NCBI RefSeq assembly: GCF_014235185.1
Contig: NZ_CP060131.1
Location: 6,207,501 to 6,271,500 of the forward strand
Direction: 5' to 3'
Origin: Pseudonocardia petroleophila
GTDB lineage: Bacteria; Actinomycetota; Actinomycetes; Mycobacteriales; Pseudonocardiaceae
DNA: 64,000 bases
Shown here: piece by piece, positions 17,729 to 26,356 of the stretch
Layout: the number at the start of each line of letters is the position of its first letter
Position numbering within the stretch: the first letter of the stretch is position 1
Program-made: the position numbers and the translations under genes
The notes under the pieces: generated by a model
Told to the model about the DNA's origin: nothing
What the model saw: the letters and a program-made list of their open reading frames with translations, nothing else
Databases searched by the model: none

Positions 17729-18769
17729 TCAGGCGGTGAGGGCGTGGACGCGCTTGCGGGCGTCCTTGGCCGCGCCCTCGGCCTGGTGCGCGATCTCGGA
17801 GCCGACGGCGCTGGCGCGGGCGGCGAGCTCGTGGCCGAGCGAGCTGGCCTGCGAGGTGACCTGGTCGAGGACGACGGGCCCCCGCTTCTCCAGCTCCTTG
17901 CGCTTCTTCGCGGCCTGCTTGGCGAGCTGCTTGCGCTGCTTCGCGGTGCGCTTGAGCAGCTCGGCGCGGCGCTTCTCGCCGGCCTTCTGCAGCTCGGCGC
18001 CGCGCTTCTCGGCGACCTTCTGCAGCTCGGCGCCGCGCTTCTCGGCCTTCTTGGCGGCACGGGCGGCGCGGACCGAGAGGTCCTGCCCGACCTCGGACGC
18101 GCGGGCGGAGGCCTCGCTGCCCGCGGCGGAGAGCTGGGTGCCGGCCTTCTGCGCGAAGGACGAGACGGCGGCACCGGCGCCGGGCGCGGCACCGACGAGG
18201 CCCGCGGCGACGCCGCCGAGCGCGCCGGTCGCGTCGTGGGCGACCGAGCTGACGCGCTCGCCGATGCCCGGGCCGGAGGTCTGGGTGAGGTCGAGGACCG
18301 CAGCCTGGGCGCGGCGGGCCGCGCGCTTGCCGCGGTAGGCCACCGACGGCTTGCCGTGGGTGTCGGCCGCGGCGATGAGCAGGCCACCGAGCAGGCCGAC
18401 GTTCTTGAAGAAGTGGATCTGCTGCTCCGCCTTCTTCGCCTCGTCGGTCTCCTCCCAGAACCGGTGACCGGCCAGGGTGGTGGGGATCAGGGACGCGGCG
18501 AGGGCGGTGGAGGCCAGGCGCGGGAACTTGCCCAGTGCGAGCATCGACCCGGCGACGATCTTGACGCCGGCGTCGATCTTGATCAGCAGCTCGTCGTCGG
18601 GGCGCTGGTCGATCGGCGCCACCTCGACGGCCTTGTCCACGGCCGGGGCGACGGCGTCGAGAACGGGCCGGGCCGCCTCGACGTGGCCCTGGGGCGCCTT
18701 GAGCGCGTTGATGCCGCCCTGGATGAACAGAGCAGCGAGCATGGGTCGGGCGACTCGTCGAAGGAGCAT
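17729..18769 (-). CDS. DoxX-like membrane protein with a basic hendecad coiled-coil tail
   Basis: A 346-residue protein. The N-terminal part resembles DoxX/SURF4-type membrane proteins (MLLRRVARPMLAALFIQGGINALK, IVAGSMLALGKFPRLASTALAAS, HFFKNVGLLGGLLIAA). Residues 242-296 are five consecutive 11-residue repeats, such as AEKRGAELQKV, very rich in Lys, Arg and Glu, predicting a long cytoplasmic coiled coil. I prefer the ATG at 18769, matching the usual MLLRR start; ATGs at 18820 and 18817 are possible but lack a ribosome binding site. Divergent from the ROK gene. Role unknown. Confidence 0.8.
   Translation of the reverse strand: MLLRRVARPMLAALFIQGGINALKAPQGHVEAARPVLDAVAPAVDKAVEVAPIDQRPDDELLIKIDAGVKIVAGSMLALGKFPRLASTALAASLIPTTLAGHRFWEETDEAKKAEQQIHFFKNVGLLGGLLIAAADTHGKPSVAYRGKRAARRAQAAVLDLTQTSGPGIGERVSSVAHDATGALGGVAAGLVGAAPGAGAAVSSFAQKAGTQLSAAGSEASARASEVGQDLSVRAARAAKKAEKRGAELQKVAEKRGAELQKAGEKRRAELLKRTAKQRKQLAKQAAKKRKELEKRGPVVLDQVTSQASSLGHELAARASAVGSEIAHQAEGAAKDARKRVHALTA
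17882..18046 (-). repeat. Five 33-bp tandem repeats encoding the hendecad coiled coil
   Basis: Five in-phase 33-bp units (18046-18014, 18013-17981, 17980-17948, 17947-17915, 17914-17882) encode 11-residue repeats. The first two units are nearly identical in DNA as well as protein, indicating recent duplication; the last three have diverged. Confidence 0.8.
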
Positions 18770-18826
18770 GTCGGGCAGTTCCCCATCCTGGGTCGGGCGA
18801 AACACCGGCGGTGCCATCATTCCGGT

Positions 18827-19789
18827 GTGAGCAGACAGCGGGCGATCGGGCTGGACGTCGGAGGCACCAAGATCGCGGGCGGTGTCGTGGACGCCGACGG
18901 CACCGTACTGACCGAGCTCGTGGAGCCCACACCGGAGGACTCCGACGCCGAGGCGGTGCTCGCGGTGCTGCTGGACATCGTCGAACGGCTGCGCGCGAAG
19001 CACGACGACGTGGCGGCGATCGGGGTCGGCGCGGCCGGGATCGTGGAGTGGCCGCAGGGGCGGATGCTGTGGGCGCCGAACAACGCCTACCGCGACTGGC
19101 CGGTGCGCGAGCAGCTGGAGGCCGCCACCGGGCTGCCCGCCGTCATCGACAACGACGCCAACGTCGCCGCGCTCGCGGAGGCGCGGCTGGGCCCGCGCCC
19201 CTACCGCCACCTCGTGCTGATCACCGTCGGCACCGGGATCGGCGGCGGGCTGGTGCAGGACGGGCGGATCTACCGGGGCCCGACCGGGCGCGGCGCCGAG
19301 CTGGGCCACATCGTCCTCAACCCCGACGGCCCCGTCTGCGGCTGCGGCAACCACGGCTGCTTCGAGGCCTACGCGTCCGGCACGGCGCTCACCCGGATGG
19401 GTCGCGAGGCCGCCGCCGACGACCCCGACGGGCTGATCGCGCGGCTCGGGGCGGAGCGGGGCGAGGTCACCGGCCAGACGGTGACGGCTGCGGCCGGGCA
19501 GGGCGACCCGACCGCCCTGGACCTGTTCGGGCGGCTGGGCCGCTGGCTCGGTGTCGGCATCGCCTCGCTGGCCAACATCTTCGAGCTGGAGGTGGTCGTC
19601 GTCGGCGGCGGGCTCGTCAGCACCGGCGACCTGCTGCTGGCCCCGGCGCGGCGCGCCGCCCGCGAGTTCGCCTACGCCCGGGAGGCCCGGGCGACCGCGC
19701 CGATCGTCGCGGCGACGTTCGGCGGCGACGCCGGGATGGTCGGCGCCGCGCTGCTCGCCCTCGACGAGGGCCGTACCTCGGTAGGGTGA
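18827..19789 (+). CDS. ROK family sugar kinase (glucokinase-like)
   Basis: A 320-residue ROK kinase. It has the ATP-binding DVGGTKIAGG (residues 10-19), the catalytic Asp110 in VIDNDANVAALAE, the sugar-binding ELGH (158-161), and the zinc site CGCGNHGCFEAY with Cys171, Cys173 and Cys178. The pattern fits glucokinase best; N-acetylmannosamine or other hexose kinases of the same family are alternatives. GTG start. The phosphoesterase gene begins 4 bp after its stop. Confidence 0.88.
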   Translation: MSRQRAIGLDVGGTKIAGGVVDADGTVLTELVEPTPEDSDAEAVLAVLLDIVERLRAKHDDVAAIGVGAAGIVEWPQGRMLWAPNNAYRDWPVREQLEAATGLPAVIDNDANVAALAEARLGPRPYRHLVLITVGTGIGGGLVQDGRIYRGPTGRGAELGHIVLNPDGPVCGCGNHGCFEAYASGTALTRMGREAAADDPDGLIARLGAERGEVTGQTVTAAAGQGDPTALDLFGRLGRWLGVGIASLANIFELEVVVVGGGLVSTGDLLLAPARRAAREFAYAREARATAPIVAATFGGDAGMVGAALLALDEGRTSVG

Positions 19790-19793
19790 GTCC

Positions 19794-21428
19794 ATGCTCG
19801 TTCTCGGACCCGTCCTGCGGCACGTCGGCGAGACCACCGCACAGGTCTGGGTGCAGACCGACGAGCCCGCCACCGTGCGCGTACTGGGCTGCGAGGCCCG
19901 CACGTTCGAGGTGCAGGGCCACCACTTCGCGCTGGTCGGCGTCACCGGGCTGACACCGGACAGCCGCACCCCCTACGAGGTGCACCTCGACGGCGAGCAG
20001 GTGTGGCCGCTGGCCAGCACGCCGTTCCCGGCCAGCCTGATCCGCACGCGCGGCCCGGACTCCGACGGGTCGAACCGGATCATCTTCGGCTCCTGCCGGT
20101 ACGCGAAGGTGGCCGATCCGAAGCTCGCCGCGAAGCTCGGCATCGACGCGCTCGACGCGTACGCCACGCGGATGGTGCACCGCGATCCCGCGGAGTGGCC
20201 CGACGCGCTGCTGCTGCTCGGCGACCAGGTCTACGCCGACGAGCTGACCCCGCGGATCCGCCGCCGCATCGCCGGCCGCCGCGACAACCACCCCGACTGG
20301 CCCGACGACGAGATCGTCGACTTCGGCGAGTACGTCGGCCTCTACCGCGACGCCTGGTCCGACCCGGAGATCCGCTGGCTGCTCTCCACGGTGCCCACCG
20401 CGATGATCTTCGACGACCACGACGTGCGCGACGACTGGAACACCTCGAAGGCCTGGCGCGACGAGATGCGCGCGACCAGCTGGTGGGAGCACCGGATCCG
20501 CGCGGGCCTGGCGTCGTACTGGGTGTTCCAGCACATCGGCAACCTGCCGCCCGAGGAGCTCGCCGCCGACTCCGACGCCGCGCGCATCCTCGGCGCCGAG
20601 GGCGACACGTGGCCGCAGCTCGCCGAGCTGGCCGACCGCGCCGACGCCGAGACCGACGGTGCGAAGGGCGTGCGCTTCAGCTTCCGCTGGGACCTGGGCC
20701 GCAGCCGGTTCATCATGATCGACTCCCGGAACGGGCGGATCCTCGAGGACGGCCAGCACCTGATGCTGGGCGATCCCGAGTTCGACTGGGTCGAGGCCGC
20801 GGTGCACGCCCCCGGCTCCGTCGACCACCTGGTGCTCGGCACGTCGCTGCCGTGGCTGCTGCCGCACGCGATCGGCGAGCTGCAGACGGTCAACGAGATC
20901 GCGGCGGCGAAGCCGGGATGGCGCGGGCGGCTCGGGGAGTCGATCCGCCAGGGGGCCGACCTGGAGCACTGGGCGGCGTTCCGCGAGTCCTTCGACCGGC
21001 TGACCCGGATGATCGAGCGCGCCGCGCGGAGCGGGGTGGCGTCGGTGAACGTCCTCTCCGGCGACGTCCACCACAGCTACGCCGCCCGGGCCGACCTCGA
21101 GTCGGCACCGCCCGCCGCCGTCCACCAGCTCACGTGCTCGCCGGTGCACAACCACGTCGAGTGGTTCGTGAAGCCGGGCTTCCGGCTCGGCTGGTCGCGG
21201 TTCACCCGCCGGCTCACCGAGCGCTGGTCCGAGCGGGCGGGCGCCCCGGCCAAGACCGTCGACTGGGAACGCCTGGCCGGCCCGCTGTTCGGCAACACCA
21301 TCGCCACGCTCGACATCACCGACCGCACGGCCGAGGTGATCTTCGAGCAGCCCACGTCGCCCGCCTCGCTCGCCGAGCGCGCCCGTCTCGAGCTCACCGC
21401 ACCCGCTCCCGTGGAGGTCGCCACGTGA
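19794..21428 (+). CDS. PhoD-like metallophosphoesterase
   Basis: A 544-residue enzyme of the alkaline phosphatase D superfamily. After an N-terminal beta domain come the metal-binding motifs FGSCRYAK, LLLGDQVYADE, FDDHDVRDDWN and VLSGDVHHSY. No Tat or Sec signal is present, unlike secreted PhoD, so it should be cytoplasmic; the substrate is unknown. TAGGGT (19782-19787) lies 6 nt before the ATG, so a leaderless transcript from inside the ROK gene is possible. Confidence 0.87.
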   Translation: MLVLGPVLRHVGETTAQVWVQTDEPATVRVLGCEARTFEVQGHHFALVGVTGLTPDSRTPYEVHLDGEQVWPLASTPFPASLIRTRGPDSDGSNRIIFGSCRYAKVADPKLAAKLGIDALDAYATRMVHRDPAEWPDALLLLGDQVYADELTPRIRRRIAGRRDNHPDWPDDEIVDFGEYVGLYRDAWSDPEIRWLLSTVPTAMIFDDHDVRDDWNTSKAWRDEMRATSWWEHRIRAGLASYWVFQHIGNLPPEELAADSDAARILGAEGDTWPQLAELADRADAETDGAKGVRFSFRWDLGRSRFIMIDSRNGRILEDGQHLMLGDPEFDWVEAAVHAPGSVDHLVLGTSLPWLLPHAIGELQTVNEIAAAKPGWRGRLGESIRQGADLEHWAAFRESFDRLTRMIERAARSGVASVNVLSGDVHHSYAARADLESAPPAAVHQLTCSPVHNHVEWFVKPGFRLGWSRFTRRLTERWSERAGAPAKTVDWERLAGPLFGNTIATLDITDRTAEVIFEQPTSPASLAERARLELTAPAPVEVAT

Positions 21429-21934
21429 CACCGCCCCCCTCGGCCATCGCCGGCCAGACCGTCGTCCTGCGGCCCACCACGGCCGCCCACGTGCCGCGGT
21501 TCCTGGAGGTGCTCTCCCACCCCGAGGTGGCGAAGTGGTGGGGCGGCTACGACCTGGAGCGCGTGCGGCGCGAGCTGCTCGGCCCGCAGGGCTACGCGGT
21601 GGAGCTGCACGGCGACGTCGTCGGGCTGATCATCTACTACGAGGAGGACGACGCCGACCACCGCCACGCCGGCCTCGACCTCGCCCTGCACCCCGACGCC
21701 CACGGGCAGGGCCTCGGCGCCGACGCGATGCGCACGATGGCCCGGTTCCTGTTCGAGGTCCGCGGCCACCACCGCATCGTCATCGACCCGGCCGCCCACA
21801 ACGAGCGCGCGATCCGCAGCTACACCCGCGTCGGGTTCCGACCGATCGGCGTCATGCGCGACTACGAGCGCCGCCTCGACGGCAGCTGGCACGACGGCCT
21901 GCTGATGGACCTGCTGCCCGACGACCTGGTCTGA
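21425..21934 (+). CDS. GNAT N-acetyltransferase, AAC(6')-like
   Basis: A 169-residue acetyltransferase whose GTG start overlaps the phosphoesterase stop (GTGA). The acetyl-CoA loop reads HPDAHGQGLGADAM (near residue 97) and the C-terminal part HNERAIRSYTRVGFRPIGVMRDYE resembles AAC(6')/RimJ-type proteins. An aminoglycoside substrate is not shown; many chromosomal members act on other amines. Confidence 0.82.
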   Translation: MTPPPSAIAGQTVVLRPTTAAHVPRFLEVLSHPEVAKWWGGYDLERVRRELLGPQGYAVELHGDVVGLIIYYEEDDADHRHAGLDLALHPDAHGQGLGADAMRTMARFLFEVRGHHRIVIDPAAHNERAIRSYTRVGFRPIGVMRDYERRLDGSWHDGLLMDLLPDDLV

Positions 21935-21938
21935 GGCC

Positions 21939-22670
21939 TCAGAAGCTGGTGCGCTCCAGCCACGTGTCGAGCACCGCGGCGTCGCCGAGCACCTCGACGC
22001 GCGAGGCCGGGACCCGGCGGGTGACGGCGAGCAGCAGGTCGGCCGCGGTCCCGCGGACGGCCGCCGCGCCCTTGCCGTGCCCGTGCTCCCACTCGACGCC
22101 ACCGCCGTCGGTGCCGCGGACCAGCCACTCCCCCGCCTCGCCCAGCCCGTCGTCGGTGGCGTGCAGGTGCAGCACGGTCCCCGCGGCCAGCGGCGGGTCC
22201 CCGCCGTCGGAGCGCTCCGCCAGCAGCGCGATCCACTCCGACAGGCCGTCGGCGGCCAGCTCCGGCTCGATGTCGTAGGGCACGCCCAGGGCCAGCGCCG
22301 CGTCGGCCCGGTGCACCGTCGACTCGTGCAGCCGCCGCCGGATCCACCACGCGGCGGGGCGCGGGCCGAGGAACGTCCAGACCGGCACGTCGGGGCCGGT
22401 CCCGTCGACGGCGTCGAGGAGCGTGCGGGGGCTCTCGTGCAGCCAGCCGACGACGTCGTCGCCGGGCTTGCCGCCCGCCACCTCCCGCGGGTCGACGAAC
22501 GCCCCGGTGCGCACGATCGTCGCGGCCCACCGGTCGCCGCGCCCCACGTGCCGGACCAGCTGCTGCAGCGTCCAGCCCGGGCAGGTCGGGACGGCGGTGT
22601 CGGCGGGCGCGTCCCGGACGAGGTCGGCGAGCAACCGGTTCTGGTCGACGAGGGCGGCGGCGTGATCCAT
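21939..22670 (-). CDS. Maleylpyruvate isomerase family mycothiol-dependent protein
   Basis: A 243-residue protein with the N-terminal DinB-like metal-binding domain of the MDMPI family: VPTCPGWTLQQLVRHVGRGDRW (near residue 27) and RRRLHESTVHRADA (near residue 112), together giving the His/Glu/His metal site. Actinobacteria use mycothiol as the cofactor thiol. The real substrate is unknown; the name is by family. It converges on the acetyltransferase with 4 bp between stops. Confidence 0.85.
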   Translation of the reverse strand: MDHAAALVDQNRLLADLVRDAPADTAVPTCPGWTLQQLVRHVGRGDRWAATIVRTGAFVDPREVAGGKPGDDVVGWLHESPRTLLDAVDGTGPDVPVWTFLGPRPAAWWIRRRLHESTVHRADAALALGVPYDIEPELAADGLSEWIALLAERSDGGDPPLAAGTVLHLHATDDGLGEAGEWLVRGTDGGGVEWEHGHGKGAAAVRGTAADLLLAVTRRVPASRVEVLGDAAVLDTWLERTSF

Positions 22671-22734
22671 GTCTCCACGCTAGCGACCCGTGCGGACAGG
22701 CATGGATCCCGGGAGGAGGGGGTAAGGGCACACC

Positions 22735-22983
22735 ATGGCGCCGGATTCACCCGACTGGACGGTCCCTGCCCCGCTGCGTGCACTCTTCTGGTGGCCGGGG
22801 GCCGCCTTCGTGCTCGTGCTCGTCGCACCCGAGGCGGCGGTCGGGTCGATCGCGGCGGCGGGCCTGGTGCTGGTCACGTTCGGTGCGCTGGCCGAGGCGC
22901 TGCGCCGACGCGCCCGTGCCGTGCGGCCGGAGGGCACCGAGGTGCTGGCAGAGTACGAGCCGGCCGGCCGGGCCGTCGCCTGA
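22735..22983 (+). CDS. Small two-helix membrane protein
   Basis: An 82-residue protein with two hydrophobic helices (LFWWPGAAFVLVLVA and AVGSIAAAGLVLVTFGALAEAL) and a basic, then acidic C-terminus. AAGGGCA precedes the ATG, with a stronger GGAGGAGG slightly too far upstream. Divergent from the MDMPI gene. No recognised domain. Confidence 0.62.
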   Translation: MAPDSPDWTVPAPLRALFWWPGAAFVLVLVAPEAAVGSIAAAGLVLVTFGALAEALRRRARAVRPEGTEVLAEYEPAGRAVA

Positions 22984-23019
22984 TCGACGGAGCACGTCAC
23001 TCCCGGGGCCGCTTGTACG

Positions 23020-23032
23020 TCCGATAGTCGGA
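23020..23032. promoter_or_regulatory. Palindrome upstream of icmF
   Basis: TCCGA-TAG-TCGGA, a 5-bp perfect inverted repeat with a 3-bp centre, 70 bp before the icmF start in a short AT-richer stretch. It may be an operator for a TetR-type repressor of acyl-CoA metabolism. No cobalamin riboswitch features are present. Confidence 0.35.
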
Positions 23033-23101
23033 TGTCAAACTAAATCCGTCGGCCGGGGTTCGCCCGAACACCGGAAGGCTCCCCGACGAGAGGACTCGGC
23101 G

Positions 23102-26100
23102 ATGACCGACCTGCACGTGCCCACGAACCCGGTCCGGTTCGTCACGGCCGCCAGCCTGTTCGACGGCCACGACGCCGCGATCAACATCATGCGACGGATC
23201 CTGCAGCGGCAGGGCGCCGAGGTGATCCACCTAGGCCACAACCGCTCCGTCGACGAGGTGGTGGCCGCCGCGATCCAGGAGGACGCGCAGGGCGTCGCCA
23301 TCAGCTCGTACCAGGGCGGGCACGTCGAGTACTTCTCCTACCTCGTCGAGCTGCTGCGCGAGCGCGGCGCCGGGCACGTCAAGGTCTACGGCGGCGGGGG
23401 CGGCGTCATCGTCCCGGCCGAGATCGAGCTGCTGCACAGCCGCGGCGTCGCCCGCATCTTCTCCCCCGAGGACGGCCAGAAGCTCGGGCTGCCCGGGATG
23501 ATCAACCTGATGATCCGGGAGTGCGACACCGACCTGACGGCCACTCCCCCGTCCTCCTTCGACGGCCTGCGCACCGGCGACCACACCACGCTCGCCCGCG
23601 TGCTCACCCTCGCCGAGTCCGGGAAGCTCCCCGCCGACCTCGACCTGGAGCCGCGCCGCCCGGTGCCGGTCCTGGGTATCACGGGCACCGGCGGGTCCGG
23701 CAAGTCGAGCCTGACCGACGAGATCGTGCGCCGCTTCCGCCTCGACCAGGAGGACAAGCTCCGGATCGCCGTGCTCGCCGTCGACCCGACGCGGCGCAAG
23801 GGCGGCGGTGCGCTGCTCGGCGACCGCATCCGGATGAACTCCCTCGGCGGCGAGCAGGTCTTCTTCCGCTCGATGGCCACCCGCGGCGCCGACGCGAGCC
23901 TGCCCGAGCACCTCACCTCCGCGATCGCGGTGCTGCGCGCGGCCGAGTTCGACCTGGTGATCGTCGAGACCCCCGGCATCGGCCAGGGCGACGCCGGCAT
24001 CGCCGGGCTCGTCGACCGCTCGCTGTACGTGATGACGCCGGAGTTCGGCGCCGCGTCGCAGCTGGAGAAGATCGACATGCTCGACTTCGCCGACGTCGTC
24101 GCGATCAACAAGTTCGAGCGCCGCGGCGCCGAGGACGCCCGCCGCGACGTGGGGCGCCAGCTCGTGCGCAACCGCGAGGAGTTCGGGAAGACGTGGGAGG
24201 ACATGCCGGTCTACGGCACGTCCGCGGCCACCTTCAACGACCTCGGCGTCACCGCGCTCTACCAGCACCTGCGCGAGCTGCTCGTCGACAACGGCCTGGT
24301 CGCGGGCGAGGGGCGGCTGCCGCACACCGACCGCAAGACCTCCGCCGACCACGCGTCGGTGATCCCGCCGCAGCGCACGCGCTACCTCTCGGAGATCGCC
24401 GAGACCGTGCGGGGCTACCACGCCGACACCGAGAAGGCCGTCGACGCCGCGCGCGTCCGCCAGCACCTGCGCACCGCGCGCGAGCTCGTGGGCGAGGCCG
24501 TCGACGAGGAGCTGGCGAAGGCCGAGAAGGCCCTGCCCGCCGACGCCGCGGAGCTGCTCGACACCTGGCCGCAGGTCGTCGAGGACTACTCGGGCGACGA
24601 GCTGGTCGTGACGATCCGCGACAAGGAGCTCCGCACGCAGCTGACGCGCGAGACGCTGTCGGGCAACAAGGTGCGCCGGGTCGCGCTGCCGAGCGTCACC
24701 GAGGACGCCGACCTGCTGCGCTTCCTGCGCCGCGAGAACCTGCCGGGGCGCTTCCCGTTCACCGCCGGGGTGTTCCCGTTCAAGCGCGAGGGCGAGGACC
24801 CGGCCCGCATGTTCGCCGGTGAGGGCGACGCGTTCCGCACCAACCGGCGCTTCAAGATCCTCTCCGACGACTCCGACGCCAAGCGGCTGTCGACGGCGTT
24901 CGACTCCGTCACCCTCTACGGCCGCGACCCCGACACCCGTCCCGACGTCTACGGCAAGGTCGGCACCTCGGGCGTCTCGATCGCCACGCTCGAGGACATG
25001 AAGGTCCTCTACAGCGGCTTCGACCTCACCTCGCCGACCACCTCGGTGTCGATGACGATCAACGGCCCGGCGCCGTCGATCCTGGCGTTCTACCTCAACA
25101 CCGCGATCGACCAGACGCTGGAGCGGTTCCGCGAGGAGGAGGGGCGCGAGCCCGACGACGCCGAGCGCGAGGAGCTCACGGCGTTCACGCTGGCCAACGT
25201 CCGCGGCACGGTGCAGGCCGACATCCTCAAGGAGGACCAGGGCCAGAACACCTGCATCTTCTCCACCGAGTTCAGCCTGCGGATGATGGCCGACATCCAG
25301 GCCTGGTTCATCGAGCACAAGGTCCGCAACTTCTACTCGGTCTCGATCTCCGGCTACCACATCGCCGAGGCCGGGGCGAACCCCATCAGCCAGCTCGCGT
25401 TCACGCTGTCCAACGGCTTCACCTTCGTGGAGAGCTACCTCGCCCGCGGCATGTCGATCGACGACTTCGCCCCCAACCTGTCGTTCTTCTTCTCCAACGG
25501 CATGGACGCGGAGTACACCGTGATCGGGCGGGTCGCGCGCCGGATCTGGGCCGTCGCGATGCGGGAGAAGTACGGGGCGAACGAGCGCAGCCAGAAGCTC
25601 AAGTACCACGTGCAGACCTCCGGGCGGTCGCTGCACGCGCAGGAGATGAACTTCAACGACATCCGCACCACGCTGCAGGCGCTGTGCGCGCTCTACGACA
25701 ACGCGAACTCGCTGCACACCAACGCCTACGACGAGGCGGTCACCACGCCCACCGAGGAGTCGGTGCGGCGCGCGATGGCGATCCAGCTGATCATCAACCG
25801 CGAGTGGGGCCTGTCGCTCAACGAGAACCCGCTGCAGGGCTCGCACATCGTCGACGAGCTGACCGACCTCGTCGAGGAGGCCGTCCTGGCCGAGTTCGAC
25901 CGGATCTCCGAGCGCGGCGGCGTGCTCGGCGCGATGGAGACCGGCTACCAGCGCGGCCGCATCCAGGACGAGTCGATGCTCTACGAGCACCGCAAGCACG
26001 ACGGCACGCTGCCGCTCGTCGGCGTCAACACCTTCCTCAAGCCCGACGACCCCGACGCCGGCCCGGTCGAGATCGAGCTGATGCGCGCCACCGAGGCGGA

Positions 26101-26305
26101 GAAGGAGAGCCAGCTCGAGCGGCTCGCCGATTTCCAGGGCCGGCACGCGTCGGAGGCGCAGGAGGCGATCCGGCGGCTGCAGGACGTCGCCACCGGCGAG
26201 GGCAACGTGTTCGCCGAGCTCATGGCGGCGGCGCGGGTCTGCTCGCTGGGCCAGCTCACCGAGGCGTTCTTCGAGGTGGGCGGGCAGTACCGGCGCAACA
26301 TGTGA
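23102..26305 (+). CDS. icmF: Fused isobutyryl-CoA mutase
   Basis: A 1,067-residue adenosylcobalamin enzyme interconverting isobutyryl-CoA and n-butyryl-CoA (valine/branched-acid metabolism). The order is B12-binding domain (DGHDAAINIM with cobalt ligand His23), then a MeaB/MeaI-type GTPase chaperone (Walker A GTGGSGKSS near residue 195, NKFE near 335), then the mutase barrel (about 560-1067, for example NTCIFSTEFSLRMMADIQAW and GYHIAEAGANPISQLAFTL). Length and order match IcmF. ATG with GAGAGGA upstream. No separate mutase subunit or other acyl-CoA genes adjoin it. Confidence 0.95.
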   Translation: MTDLHVPTNPVRFVTAASLFDGHDAAINIMRRILQRQGAEVIHLGHNRSVDEVVAAAIQEDAQGVAISSYQGGHVEYFSYLVELLRERGAGHVKVYGGGGGVIVPAEIELLHSRGVARIFSPEDGQKLGLPGMINLMIRECDTDLTATPPSSFDGLRTGDHTTLARVLTLAESGKLPADLDLEPRRPVPVLGITGTGGSGKSSLTDEIVRRFRLDQEDKLRIAVLAVDPTRRKGGGALLGDRIRMNSLGGEQVFFRSMATRGADASLPEHLTSAIAVLRAAEFDLVIVETPGIGQGDAGIAGLVDRSLYVMTPEFGAASQLEKIDMLDFADVVAINKFERRGAEDARRDVGRQLVRNREEFGKTWEDMPVYGTSAATFNDLGVTALYQHLRELLVDNGLVAGEGRLPHTDRKTSADHASVIPPQRTRYLSEIAETVRGYHADTEKAVDAARVRQHLRTARELVGEAVDEELAKAEKALPADAAELLDTWPQVVEDYSGDELVVTIRDKELRTQLTRETLSGNKVRRVALPSVTEDADLLRFLRRENLPGRFPFTAGVFPFKREGEDPARMFAGEGDAFRTNRRFKILSDDSDAKRLSTAFDSVTLYGRDPDTRPDVYGKVGTSGVSIATLEDMKVLYSGFDLTSPTTSVSMTINGPAPSILAFYLNTAIDQTLERFREEEGREPDDAEREELTAFTLANVRGTVQADILKEDQGQNTCIFSTEFSLRMMADIQAWFIEHKVRNFYSVSISGYHIAEAGANPISQLAFTLSNGFTFVESYLARGMSIDDFAPNLSFFFSNGMDAEYTVIGRVARRIWAVAMREKYGANERSQKLKYHVQTSGRSLHAQEMNFNDIRTTLQALCALYDNANSLHTNAYDEAVTTPTEESVRRAMAIQLIINREWGLSLNENPLQGSHIVDELTDLVEEAVLAEFDRISERGGVLGAMETGYQRGRIQDESMLYEHRKHDGTLPLVGVNTFLKPDDPDAGPVEIELMRATEAEKESQLERLADFQGRHASEAQEAIRRLQDVATGEGNVFAELMAAARVCSLGQLTEAFFEVGGQYRRNM

Positions 26306-26308
26306 CCC

Positions 26309-26349
26309 GTGCGCGGAAAGGGGGGCCAGGGCCCTCCTCTCCGCGCACG
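26309..26349. terminator. Bidirectional hairpin between icmF and the MFS gene
   Basis: A perfect 10-bp stem CGTGCGCGGA (26309-26318) with TCCGCGCACG (26340-26349) encloses a second GGGCC/GGCCC pairing. It sits 3 bp after the icmF stop and 7 bp before the convergent gene's stop, so it can serve both. Confidence 0.65.
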
Positions 26350-26356
26350 AGTGTCG

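Noticed and set aside
21425..21934. Aminoglycoside resistance gene
   Set aside because: Similarity to AAC(6') is at the level of the GNAT fold and general pattern; chromosomal context gives no support for a resistance role.
22984..23101. Cobalamin riboswitch upstream of icmF
   Set aside because: Only 118 bp, with no B12-box-like conserved core and no long paired structure; icmF uses cobalamin but that alone is not evidence.
23231..26146. A 971-codon open frame antisense to icmF
   Set aside because: Shadow of the strongly conserved icmF sequence; its translation is low-complexity Val/Gly/Asp/Arg with no domain.
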